Positions 16,502-23,393 of a stretch of DNA of 64,000 nucleotides are shown one piece after another (the stretch's first letter is position 1; each line of letters starts with the position of its first letter). A program made the position numbers and the translations under genes. The DNA comes from Parvibaculum sp963975745 (GTDB lineage: Bacteria; Pseudomonadota; Alphaproteobacteria; Parvibaculales; Parvibaculaceae). The DNA is taken from positions 62,001-126,000 of the forward strand of contig NZ_CAXBIB010000009.1 in NCBI RefSeq assembly GCF_963975745.1, in the 5' to 3' direction. The notes under the pieces are model-generated. The model was not told the origin of the DNA, searched no databases, and was given only the letters and a program-made list of their open reading frames with translations.

Positions 16502-16668
16502 GGGGCCTATCCCTGTGCTGCGAGGTCCGGTGGTGCGGCCTCGATCAACTGTTCAGGTTTGGGTACGCAGGAACGCGGGCGGGGATCCGTGCCGGGAAAC
16601 GGTCTTCAAGACCGGGGACCCAACGATCTCCCGCCCGCACCCATCCTGACACATCCCCAACACACAGG
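16502..16668 (-). ncRNA. Candidate bridge RNA of the IS110 element
   Basis: The 167-nt leader of the transposase, inside the element, lacks a gene but is highly structured. Read on the minus strand, GCGGGCGGG pairs with CCCGCCCGC (9 bp), enclosing two unpaired arms and an inner hairpin CGGTCT-TGA-AGACCG. This stem / internal loop / hairpin shape is that of the target-binding loop of IS110 bridge RNAs. The first arm contains TGGGTCC, identical to the target strand at the junction; the other arm contains CCCGGCAC, also found inside the REP-like target but not next to the junction. The role is inferred from structure and position. Confidence 0.5.
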
Positions 16669-16679
16669 GACCCACTCGC

Positions 16680-16901
16680 CTATCGGTTTAGTTTGTCGGT
16701 GAGATCGTCCCACTCGGAATTGTCACGCTCGATCTGACGAACCTTCCAGACACGCGGCCATTCCTTCATCGTCTTTTCGTGCTGGATTGCATAGCCGATG
16801 CCTTCGCGATGTTCGACGACGCGGCGTGCAATATCATTGGTGACGCCGATTTAAAGCGTTCCGTGCTTGCGGCTGGCGTGGATGCACACGAAGTAACTCA
16901 T
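16680..16901 (-). pseudogene. Decayed GIY-YIG nuclease gene
   Basis: Read leftward from ATG 16901: MSYFVCIHASRKHGTL, then TAA (16851-16853), then IGVTNDIARRVVEHREG and, after an apparent in-frame loss of ~20 residues, AIQHEKTMKEWPRVWKVRQIERDN to a stop at 16680. Relatives read YVYIL...GTLYIGVTND...REG...KEWPR.WK. Both active-site tyrosines are therefore lost: the first changed to Cys (FVCI), the second changed to a stop in the LYIG position. The gene is inactive as it stands. It lies between a REP-like repeat and its inverted copy. Confidence 0.8.
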
Positions 16902-16921
16902 CCAATCGTGGCAAGGTGGAT

Positions 16922-16952
16922 TGGGTCCCGGGGACAAGCCCCGGGATGACAC
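16922..16952 (-). repeat. REP-like palindrome, intact inverted copy
   Basis: Read on the minus strand it is GTGTCATCCCGG-GGCTTGTC-CCCGG-GACCCA. It can fold through CCCGG(G) pairing. It is inverted relative to the interrupted copy at 15528 and lies 20 bp from the GIY-YIG start. A related third copy is at 28462. Such palindromes are widespread between genes in alphaproteobacteria. Confidence 0.75.
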
Positions 16953-17081
16953 TCCTATTTTTGGTTGAGTCAGAAGACGACAACAAGGGCCGGGAGAGCA
17001 CTTTGTTTTTGGCAGAGGTTACGTCCGGCAATGACGCTTGTGGGGAGAGGCTGATGCCGTATTGCCGGTCCCGCAGGCGCC

Positions 17082-17459
17082 TCAGGGCTTCTGGTAGAGG
17101 CCGGCGGCGATTTCGCGGTTGATCATGATCAGCGTGTCGAGGAGCTGCGGCTCGGGCTCGCGGCTGGCTTCGATCTCGGCGGTGCGCTTGAAGATGAAGA
17201 CCGCCAGGTTGGCGATGTTCTGCTTGATCTCGCGGGGCAGAGGATGCTCGAGTTCGGCGGCGGAAGCCGCGAAGACGGTCCAGATGCGGCGATTGTAGAG
17301 CAGGGCGTCGCGCAGGGTGCCGGATGTCTCGGCCGCCCAGTTGTCGCGAATGCGCTGCAGCTGGCCGGCGGCCCGCGTCAGGATCGATGCCTCGAATTCG
17401 CGCGGATCCGAAATCGTCATCCGCGACGCGTTGGCATAGGCCTCAAGCGGTTTTGACAT
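17082..17459 (-). CDS. flaF: Flagellar biosynthesis regulator FlaF
   Basis: A 125-residue cytoplasmic protein specific to alphaproteobacteria that promotes flagellin synthesis or export, opposing FlbT. Recognisable features are SKPLEAYANASRMTISDPREFEASILTRAA at the start and LYNRRIWTVFAASAAELEHPLPREIKQNIANLAVFIF in the middle. The start overlaps the end of flbT by 17 bp, so the two are one transcript. In Caulobacter, flaF and flbT also sit together beside flagellin genes, as here. Confidence 0.93.
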   Translation of the reverse strand: MSKPLEAYANASRMTISDPREFEASILTRAAGQLQRIRDNWAAETSGTLRDALLYNRRIWTVFAASAAELEHPLPREIKQNIANLAVFIFKRTAEIEASREPEPQLLDTLIMINREIAAGLYQKP

Positions 17460-17835
17460 TCTCCAGCAACCCCCGTTCGTACTCGATCAGTTTTCGAGCT
17501 TCCTTGAGAGCTTTATACATTTCGCCGGTTAAGATTTTGCTGTTGATGGCGTCCAGATACGGCATGGTCGAGGGGGCGGCTTCGGCGACATCCTTAACAA
17601 TCTGGAAATACATGTCGTGATGCGGGCGCGGGTCGGGTGCCAGATACATCATCTGGACCAGCAGGTAGACGCGCTTGCAGGGCGTGTCGGCATCGCCCGC
17701 GCGCAATATGTCCTTTTCGCGCAGGATCGGCGCATCGCCCTCGATGAAAAGGCGCGTGCGCTGGTCGTCATTGGTGATGACGCTGTCGCCGAGGATGAAG
17801 CGCTCGCCCGGTTTCAGTTCGACCTTGAGTGCCAT
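17443..17835 (-). CDS. flbT: Flagellin mRNA regulator FlbT
   Basis: A 130-residue post-transcriptional regulator. In Caulobacter it binds the 5' untranslated region of flagellin mRNA and destabilises it until the hook is complete. The start MALKVELKPGERFILGDSVITND is the canonical N-terminus and decides the ATG at 17835; longer in-frame versions to 17910 are not conserved. YLLVQMMYLAPD and ILTGEMYKALKEARKLIEYERGLL are further family motifs. It is upstream of and overlapping flaF, and downstream of two flagellin genes on the same strand. Confidence 0.94.
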   Translation of the reverse strand: MALKVELKPGERFILGDSVITNDDQRTRLFIEGDAPILREKDILRAGDADTPCKRVYLLVQMMYLAPDPRPHHDMYFQIVKDVAEAAPSTMPYLDAINSKILTGEMYKALKEARKLIEYERGLLENVKTA

Positions 17836-17930
17836 GCCGTTGCGTTCCCATGATATGCGCTGCGGAATCATGCGGAGTCTAGCGCGAATCGATGCCGGTT
17901 GGCAGGCCAATCGGGCTGGGCCCGAAAAGG

Positions 17931-17958
17931 AACGGCGGGGGCCAGGGCCCCCGCCGTC
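17931..17958 (-). terminator. Terminator after the first flagellin gene
   Basis: ACGGCGGGGGCC (17932-17943) and GGCCCCCGCCGT (17946-17957) form a strong stem; read leftward, it is followed by TTCCTTTTC. It lies 38 bp beyond the flagellin stop, separating the abundant flagellin message from flbT-flaF. Confidence 0.7.
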
Positions 17959-17995
17959 TTTGGTCGAGCACGGTTTCGCCCGAAGGCGGCGCCGC

Positions 17996-19144
17996 TTAGC
18001 GGAGCAGCGAGAGAACGCTCTGTTCCGACTGGTTGGCCAGCGACAGCGAGGTCGAGGCCAGCGACTGGCGGGTCTGCAGGGCGAGCAGGTTGGCCGCTTC
18101 GACGTTGGTGTCGGCCAGGGTCAGGTTGCCGGCACCCGCTTCCAACACGTTGATCATGTTGTTGGTGAAGTCCTGGCGGTTCTGCACGACCGAGAGGTTC
18201 GCACCGAAGGTCGAGGACTGCTTGCGGAGCGTCGAGGTTGCCGTGTTCAGCAGCGTGACATCGGCGTCGATGTCGGAGAAGGTCGTCTCCGTCAGGCCGA
18301 GACCCGACGCGTTGAACGTCACGCCCGTGATGTCCAGCTTGGACGTGCTGCTTTCGTTGAACATCACCGACAGGTTGTTGCCAGCCAGCAGGTTGATGCC
18401 GTTGAAGCTTGCGTCGGTCGACATCTGGTCGATCTGGGCCAGCAGGTTGTTGTAGTCGGTGGCGAAGGTCGACTTGGCTTCCGCCAGCGTCTCGCCGTTC
18501 TGGCCCTGCGTGCCGGAGGTGGCGATGCCGAAGCCGGCCGCGCCGGTGGCCGCCGCTGTGCCCGCGATCGTCAGGTTTTCACCCGAGGCGACCGAGAAGC
18601 TGAGGTCGCCGCCCGAACGTTCGACCGTCAGACCGGCCAGCGTGCCGCCAGCCGAGACGTAACCCGCGAGTTCGGTTTCGATGGCCGCGGCCGAAGAGGC
18701 GGCCGAAGCATAGGTCGCCGTGCCGAAGACAACGCTGACGGCGGACGCCGTGCCGATCTGGAAGGTGACCGTGCGGGCGCCGGCCGTGCCGGCGATCGCG
18801 GCCGCTTCGGCCGTCTTGTCGAGGGTTGTCGTCGTCGCCTTGGCCTGGAGGGCCTGGTTGGCAACCGACTTGGCCTGGTCGACCAGCTTCTGGATCGACT
18901 TGATGCCTTCATCGGCGGCCTTCAGCGTCTGCACGCCGAGGCTCATCGAGTCGAGCAGGGCGCTCATGTCCGTCGCACGGCTGGAAAGGCCGGCAGCGGT
19001 GAAGAAGGACTGCGGATTGTCGAGAGCGCTCGAAACCTTCAAGCCGGTGGCGAGGCGGTTCTGCGTCTGCGCCATCAACGATGCGGTGTTCTGCAGCGTC
19101 AGCAGGTTGGTACGCACTGCGCTGGAAATGGTGATATCACCCAT
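17996..19144 (-). CDS. Flagellin
   Basis: A 382-residue filament subunit. The N-terminal D0/D1 helices (ISSAVRTNLLTLQNTASLMAQTQNRLATGLKVSSALDNP) and C-terminal helix (ANLLALQTRQSLASTSLSLANQSEQSVLSLLR) are conserved; the central part is Ala/Gly/Ser/Thr-rich with no lysine-rich epitope. It closely parallels the neighbouring flagellin at 19378 and likely arose by tandem duplication. The start ATG at 19144 follows AGGAAAGGAAC. A weak sigma-54-like promoter lies 34-48 bp upstream. Confidence 0.95.
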   Translation of the reverse strand: MGDITISSAVRTNLLTLQNTASLMAQTQNRLATGLKVSSALDNPQSFFTAAGLSSRATDMSALLDSMSLGVQTLKAADEGIKSIQKLVDQAKSVANQALQAKATTTTLDKTAEAAAIAGTAGARTVTFQIGTASAVSVVFGTATYASAASSAAAIETELAGYVSAGGTLAGLTVERSGGDLSFSVASGENLTIAGTAAATGAAGFGIATSGTQGQNGETLAEAKSTFATDYNNLLAQIDQMSTDASFNGINLLAGNNLSVMFNESSTSKLDITGVTFNASGLGLTETTFSDIDADVTLLNTATSTLRKQSSTFGANLSVVQNRQDFTNNMINVLEAGAGNLTLADTNVEAANLLALQTRQSLASTSLSLANQSEQSVLSLLR

Positions 19145-19177
19145 AGTTCAGTTCCTTTCCTAGGACCTAGTTCGCCG

Positions 19178-19192
19178 GCTCTTTCTGAGCCA
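19178..19192 (-). promoter_or_regulatory. Possible sigma-54 promoter of the first flagellin gene
   Basis: On the minus strand TGGCTCAGAAAGAGC has the GG-N10-GC spacing and a good -24 half (TGGC) but a poor -12 half (GAGC instead of TTGC). It would start the message ~20 nt before the ATG. The half-sites are also self-complementary (GGCTC/GAGCC), so this may be coincidence. Confidence 0.35.
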
Positions 19193-19324
19193 TGACGGGA
19201 TCATGCCGCCGTCTCCGTTAAGGGGCGGTAAAACGAGTCATTTTTTTTGTTATCATTCGAAAAATGTTTCCGATCATTTGAATAAAGTCCTTCGCGTTGC
19301 CCCAGTACGGGACGGACGAACGAA

Positions 19325-19350
19325 AAAGGCGGGTCCGCAGACCCGCCTTT
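19325..19350 (-). terminator. Terminator after the second flagellin gene
   Basis: A 10-bp perfect stem AAAGGCGGGT/ACCCGCCTTT with a 6-nt loop, followed on the minus strand by a T run. It lies 28 bp beyond the flagellin stop at 19378. Confidence 0.85.
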
Positions 19351-19377
19351 GTCATCGAAGATTATTGTTGTCAGCGG

Positions 19378-20559
19378 CTAACCGAAGAGACGCAGCACGC
19401 CCTGTTCGGCCTGGTTGGCCAGCGAGAGCGCGGTGGTGCCGAGCTGCTGGCGCGTCTGCAGGGCCAGCATCTTGGCGCCTTCCTCATTGGTGTCGGCGAC
19501 GGTGAGGTTCGATGCGCCCGATTCCAGCGTGTTGATCAGCGACTTGGTGAAATCCTGGCGGATCTGCACGACGCCGAGATTGGCACCGAAGGTCGAAGCC
19601 TGCTGGCGCAGCGTGTTGGTGGCGGCGTTCAAATTCTCGACGAAGGCCTTGATTTCGGCATCGGCCGCGAAGCCGTGATCGCCGGAGGTGTAGCCGACTT
19701 CGCCGATGTTCAGCGCGCCATCCGGTGTCAGGGTCACGCCCTGGATGTCGAGCTGGCTGGTCTGCTCGGTGTTGAAGAAGACGCTGAGCAGGTCGTTGCC
19801 CTTCAGCAGGTTGACGCCCTTGTAGCTTGCGTCGCCGGCCAACTGGTCGATCTGTTCGCGCAGATTGTTGAAGTCACGCTCGAACTTGTCGCGATTGACG
19901 CCGTCGGTCGCCGTGGTGCGGCTGCCGAGCAGGGCATCGAGAGCGACCGGCGTACCGCCGTTGTCGGCGGCGATTTCGATGTCGCGGCCCGTTGCGGCCG
20001 TGAACTGCAGCTGGCCGTCGGCATTGAGCGTGGCGGCAAGCGGTTCGTCGCCGTTGAAGGTTGCGCCGACCCAGTTCATCAGATCGGTCACTGTCGAGAC
20101 CTGGGCACCGCCGGTGCCGATGGTGACAGCGTTGGTCACGTCGCCGACCGTGATGGTGATCTGATGGCCCGTGGCCAGATTGGCAAGGCTCGCCAGCGTG
20201 ACGCCGCCGGTCAATGCCGTTGTCTGGTTGCCGGTCAGGACGGTTGCCTTGACCTTGGTTTCAAGCGCCTGGTTGGCGACCGCTTTCATGCTGTCGACCA
20301 GCTTCAGGATCGACTTGATGCCCTGATCGGCCGCTTCGAGCGTCTGTACCGCCTGGCCCATCGAGTCGAGCAGGTTGTTCAGATCGGACGCGCGGTTGTT
20401 GAGGCCCTGAGCCGTGAAGAAGGACGTCGGGCTGTCGATTGCGCTGCGGACTTTCAGGCCCGTTGCGAGGCGCAACTGGGATTCGTCGAGCAGCCTCGCA
20501 GTATTCTGCATGCTGAGCAGATTTGACCGGATCGCACCGGAAAGGACCACATCAGCCAT
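19378..20559 (-). CDS. Flagellin, second copy
   Basis: A 393-residue filament subunit paralogous to the flagellin at 17996. The N-terminus (LSGAIRSNLLSMQNTARLLDESQLRLATGLKVRSAIDSP) and C-terminus (AKMLALQTRQQLGTTALSLANQAEQGVLRLFG) are conserved, and the middle has diverged. It has its own terminator and a well-matched sigma-54 promoter 218-232 bp upstream of its ATG, which implies a leader of about 200 nt. Such a leader would be a suitable target for FlbT, encoded nearby. Confidence 0.95.
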   Translation of the reverse strand: MADVVLSGAIRSNLLSMQNTARLLDESQLRLATGLKVRSAIDSPTSFFTAQGLNNRASDLNNLLDSMGQAVQTLEAADQGIKSILKLVDSMKAVANQALETKVKATVLTGNQTTALTGGVTLASLANLATGHQITITVGDVTNAVTIGTGGAQVSTVTDLMNWVGATFNGDEPLAATLNADGQLQFTAATGRDIEIAADNGGTPVALDALLGSRTTATDGVNRDKFERDFNNLREQIDQLAGDASYKGVNLLKGNDLLSVFFNTEQTSQLDIQGVTLTPDGALNIGEVGYTSGDHGFAADAEIKAFVENLNAATNTLRQQASTFGANLGVVQIRQDFTKSLINTLESGASNLTVADTNEEGAKMLALQTRQQLGTTALSLANQAEQGVLRLFG

Positions 20560-20776
20560 TGTCTCTACCCTCCAGGGTTTGGCTCGGCCGTCTCATGGCG
20601 GCACGGGCACTACACTCGGCATTAATCATTAATTCGACGTAAACAGTCCTGACTGTCTTTCGATTTGACCGACGCACCGCCGATTGAAGGCCGTCTGTCT
20701 CTTCGCCGTCGAACCGGGGGCATTGGGCAATCTCTGTGACCGTTCCGCACCCGCGATTTCGTCTGCCTGCTTCTTC

Positions 20777-20791
20777 GCAAAGGCCGGGCCA
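20777..20791 (-). promoter_or_regulatory. Sigma-54 promoter of the second flagellin gene
   Basis: Read on the minus strand, TTGGCCCGGCCTTTGCG fits TGGCNCG-N4-TTGC with exact GG-N10-GC spacing. Transcription would start near 20765, leaving a ~205-nt leader before the ATG at 20559. The GGCA-N5-TGCC palindrome at 20845 is ~55 bp upstream. Confidence 0.75.
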
Positions 20792-20844
20792 AAAAAAACT
20801 GTATGAAAATCAATAGCTTAGTTCTGGTGCGGCCCGGCGGGGCT

Positions 20845-20857
20845 GGCAGGAACTGCC
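20845..20857. promoter_or_regulatory. Candidate FlbD-type enhancer upstream of the second flagellin gene
   Basis: GGCA-GGAAC-TGCC, the same 13-bp palindromic pattern found before flgE, flgF and flgI. A half-site TTTTGCCGGGCAG follows at about 20871. It is appropriately placed upstream of a sigma-54 promoter. The identity of the binding protein is inferred. Confidence 0.55.
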
Positions 20858-20891
20858 GCGAAGGGGAAAGTTTTGCCGGGCAGACGACGCT

Positions 20892-22514
20892 TCAGACAGC
20901 AAGAAAGGTGCGCAGTTCCGTCACGATGGGTTTCACGAAACCGGTGCCGGCGCCGCTATCGCCGATCGTGTAACAGCGCGTCTGCGGGAACCAGGGCAGG
21001 CGGCCGCTGCCGAGCATCGGCCAGTCGGTGCGCCTGTAGTGGAAGCAGGGACGGTTCAGGGCGCCGGTCATCATGGCCGGGAAGCTGGCCGGCGCGACCA
21101 CGGCATCCATGCCGGCGGTCAGGGCGGCGACGCCTTCAAGATCGTCGCGCAGATCGAGGCCGGGCATGCGGTGCAGGGTCAGACCATGATCGCGCTGCAG
21201 GGCTTCGGCCTCGGCCGAAACGTCGGTGTATTGCAGATTGACGACGGCCGCGCCTTCGATGGCAAAGAGATCTTTCCAGTCGGCGAGCCTGGTGTAGTTG
21301 AGCGAACGGACATCGTCGACAGTGCCGGAAGTCCAGGAGATGCCGATCTTCGGGCCGGCGCCCAGCGTGTCGAGCCAGGCGCGGCATTCGGCGAGACGGG
21401 CCGGATCGGGCTGCAGCGCCGGGCCGGCATCGGGGAAGGCCGCGAGGCTGCGGCGCAACTGCGCGGCGACAAGGCCCGCCGGGGCAGTGTAGTCGAAATC
21501 GACCTCGCCGTAATTGCCGAGACCCGTCGAGGTCCATGTTTCGGCGCGCACCGTCGCCTGCGGCCAGGTTCGCTGGTAGAGGGAGACCAGGCGCCGTTCG
21601 GTTTCGATGATGACATGACCGGCGCGGGCGATCAGGTCGGTGTAGCAGGTCGAGAAGATCAAATCGTCGCCGAGGCCCTGTTCGCGCCAGACCATGATGG
21701 TCTTGTCCGTCAGATCCTGGCCTTCCCAGATCAGTCCCGGAAAGGGGCGCCAGGGCTGGCGCTGGCCGCAGGCAAAGCCGAAGCCGTACATGTCCCAGCC
21801 GGCCTCGATTTCGCCGACGGTCAACAGGGTGCGCGCGAGGTTCCAGCGGGCCGCATCGGATTCCGGGTCGAGGGTCAGCGCCTGTTGCAGCGCCGGCAGC
21901 GCTTCGCGGTGCCGGCCCATGATTTCGAAGAGCGCGGCAAGATTGGTCCAGGTCTGGGAGAGGTTCGGGTTGAGTTCGATGGCGCGGCGATAGCAGGCCA
22001 GCGCCTCATCGCGCAGCCGCGTTCCCGTCAGCATCTTGCCGAGATTGCCATAGGCCTTGGCCGAGTTCGGGTCGATCTCGATAGCGCGCGAGAGCAGATC
22101 GATGGCCTTCTGGATGTCGCCCTGGTCGCCGACGACATTGGCGAGGTTGATCAGCGACGACGACTTGTCAGGCGCGATTTCCAGTGCGCGCTCATAAAGT
22201 GAGCGGGCCTGCTGAAGATATTTCACGGTGGTGCAGAGACCGGCCAGATCGAAGAGCCATGCCTCGTCGCCCACAGGCGCATCAGCCGCGGCACGGTCGA
22301 GCGTCGCGATCGCTTCCTGCTGTCTCTTCTGTGCAATCAGGCATTGAGTCAGGCCGGTCAGGGCGCCCAGATGGCGCGGGTCGAATGCCAGGACCTTGCG
22401 GTAGCGCTGTTCGGCTTCGGCGAAGCGTTCGCGCGCCTGGAGGCGCTGACCCTGGGCAAAGCGCTTTTCGATGTCGTCGCCTGCCGCGACGCGCTGCTTC
22501 TTCAGTGCAGACAT
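20892..22514 (-). CDS. TPR-glycosyltransferase-like protein, probably flagellin-modification related
   Basis: A 540-residue protein with N-terminal tetratricopeptide repeats (about residues 15-235, for example AEQRYRKVLAFDPRHLGALTGL, AIEIDPNSAKAYGNLGKML, AIELNPNLSQTWTNLAALF) and a C-terminal Rossmann-like domain (about residues 260-540, with TIMVWREQGLGDDLIFSTC and PKIGISWTSGT) similar to GT-B-fold glycosyltransferases. Caulobacter FlbA, needed for flagellin modification, has this layout. Its place between flagellin and flg genes supports that role. A CtrA-like box lies 66-81 bp upstream. The acceptor and sugar cannot be read from the sequence. Confidence 0.75.
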   Translation of the reverse strand: MSALKKQRVAAGDDIEKRFAQGQRLQARERFAEAEQRYRKVLAFDPRHLGALTGLTQCLIAQKRQQEAIATLDRAAADAPVGDEAWLFDLAGLCTTVKYLQQARSLYERALEIAPDKSSSLINLANVVGDQGDIQKAIDLLSRAIEIDPNSAKAYGNLGKMLTGTRLRDEALACYRRAIELNPNLSQTWTNLAALFEIMGRHREALPALQQALTLDPESDAARWNLARTLLTVGEIEAGWDMYGFGFACGQRQPWRPFPGLIWEGQDLTDKTIMVWREQGLGDDLIFSTCYTDLIARAGHVIIETERRLVSLYQRTWPQATVRAETWTSTGLGNYGEVDFDYTAPAGLVAAQLRRSLAAFPDAGPALQPDPARLAECRAWLDTLGAGPKIGISWTSGTVDDVRSLNYTRLADWKDLFAIEGAAVVNLQYTDVSAEAEALQRDHGLTLHRMPGLDLRDDLEGVAALTAGMDAVVAPASFPAMMTGALNRPCFHYRRTDWPMLGSGRLPWFPQTRCYTIGDSGAGTGFVKPIVTELRTFLAV

Positions 22515-22579
22515 GCCGGCTGTCGCCCCCGTCTCCTGCCGTATCGGCCGATTGATGATCTATCTGCGCCCCAACGTGG

Positions 22580-22595
22580 TTACCACCGGGTTAAC
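22580..22595. promoter_or_regulatory. Near-consensus CtrA box upstream of the TPR-glycosyltransferase gene
   Basis: TTAC-N7-TTAAC: one mismatch from TTAA-N7-TTAAC, correct 7-bp spacing. It lies in the 91-bp gap after the flgN-like gene, suggesting that the TPR gene has its own promoter. Confidence 0.4.
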
Positions 22596-22605
22596 GGCGG
22601 CGGGC

Positions 22606-23085
22606 TCAGAAGCGGGCGTCGAGGGTCAAGGCAGCGGGCGTGGCGGCGTTGCCCGGGCGGCGGGCGGCCGGCGTGGCGTCGCGGCCATAGCCCAGCGTCG
22701 GCGCGGCGCGCTCATTCATGGCATTGGCGACCATGCGGATCAGGCCTTCGGAGACCGAACGCGCGGCGGTCAGCGCCTCGCCATTTTCGGCGAGGGCGCG
22801 ATCGAGCTCGACCATCGCCGCTTTCAGTTTCGAGACGCGTTCGGCCGGGGCGCGGTCGATCAGGTCCTTGCGGCGGCGAATGGCGTCGCTGTCCATCGCG
22901 TAGTCGTTGGCGATGCGGATCTTGTCGGACTGCAACGCGGCCACTTCGGCCTGGGCACGGGCGCGCAGCAAGGCGGTTTCGCGCCGGACGATATCGGTCA
23001 GGGCGAGCGTCAGTTCGAGCATGCGCTCGACCAGATCGGCGGGGGCCAGCGTTTCGGCGGCGATGCGGCGGGCGGGGGCGGTCAT
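22606..23085 (-). CDS. FlgN-like flagellar protein
   Basis: A 159-residue, largely helical protein (MLELTLALTDIVRRETALLRARAQAEVAALQSDKIRIANDYAMD) with a disordered Ala/Pro/Arg-rich tail. The size, the helical N-terminal region and the position directly after flgI-flgJ suggest the FlgN chaperone family, which escorts FlgK and FlgL to the export gate; the similarity is weak. The start overlaps the flgJ stop by 4 bp (ATGA). Confidence 0.6.
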   Translation of the reverse strand: MTAPARRIAAETLAPADLVERMLELTLALTDIVRRETALLRARAQAEVAALQSDKIRIANDYAMDSDAIRRRKDLIDRAPAERVSKLKAAMVELDRALAENGEALTAARSVSEGLIRMVANAMNERAAPTLGYGRDATPAARRPGNAATPAALTLDARF

Positions 23086-23393
23086 CGGGGCTGCTCCTGC
23101 ATCTTCAGAATTTCGCGATAGACGGAATCGGCCAGGCCGATGCCGCCGCCTTTTGTCATTTCGCGGCCATATTGCTCAACCAGCAGCGAGCGGAACATGC
23201 CTTCACCCGGACCGCCGCCAAAGGCGCTGTCTTCGCCGGTGCCCGCGAACATCGGCTGCAGCAGCACCGAGACGAACTGGGCCTCGAAGTCGCGTGCGGT
23301 TTCCCAGACACGCGGGTCGCGCGTTTCGGCGCCGCGCGGCGCCGGCGGCGCGGCAACGGGCTTGAGGGCCGGGGGCAGGGCGGCGATGTCCAT
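23082..23393 (-). CDS. flgJ: Rod-binding protein, FlgJ N-terminal type
   Basis: A 103-residue single-domain rod cap/rod-binding protein. It corresponds to the N-terminal half of enteric FlgJ and lacks the C-terminal muramidase domain, as is usual in alphaproteobacteria. The family core is ARDFEAQFVSVLLQPMFAG...GGGPGEGMFRSLLVEQYGREMTKGGGIGLADSVYREIL. Its ATG shares one base with the flgI stop (TAATG), and its own stop overlaps the flgN-like start, so flgI-flgJ-flgN-like are one operon. Confidence 0.88.
   Translation of the reverse strand: MDIAALPPALKPVAAPPAPRGAETRDPRVWETARDFEAQFVSVLLQPMFAGTGEDSAFGGGPGEGMFRSLLVEQYGREMTKGGGIGLADSVYREILKMQEQPR

Larger units (their letters stand above)
15553..16668 (-). 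mobile_element. IS110-family insertion sequence inserted in a REP-like palindrome
   Basis: About 1116 bp. The limits come from the interrupted REP-like repeat: left flank ends GCCGG (15552), right flank resumes GGGACCCA (16667), so a GG dinucleotide is present at both junctions, as expected for the short core shared by IS110 ends. There are no terminal inverted repeats, which is normal for the family. One transposase gene is read leftward. There is a 167-bp non-coding leader before the transposase and only ~16 bp after it, the IS110-group layout. It lies between flgL and the flagellin/flaF block without breaking a flagellar gene. Confidence 0.8.
16667..16953. mobile_element. REP-bracketed GIY-YIG unit (right part; left REP arm displaced by the IS110 element)
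   Basis: With the IS110 element removed, the order is GTGTCATCCCGG... palindrome (15528-15552 joined to 16669), GIY-YIG reading frame, then the inverted palindrome ending CCGGGATGACAC (16941-16952). The rebuilt unit is about 0.31 kb, with 12-bp perfect and ~31-bp imperfect inverted ends. This is the layout of a small transposable unit or REP pair carrying its own nuclease. Mobility is an inference. Confidence 0.5.
20560..20891. other. Intergenic region upstream of the second flagellin gene
   Basis: This 332-bp gap contains no credible gene. It carries a sigma-54 promoter (20777-20791, leftward), a GGCA-N5-TGCC palindrome (20845-20857) and, in the predicted leader, ACAGT-CCTG-ACTGT (20644-20657), which can form a small stem. 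The TTAATCATTAA cluster near 20631 is AT-rich but lacks CtrA spacing. Confidence 0.6.

Noticed and set aside
20629..20641. TTAATCATTAA cluster as a CtrA box for the flagellin
   Set aside because: The two TTAA elements are separated by 4 bp, not 7.
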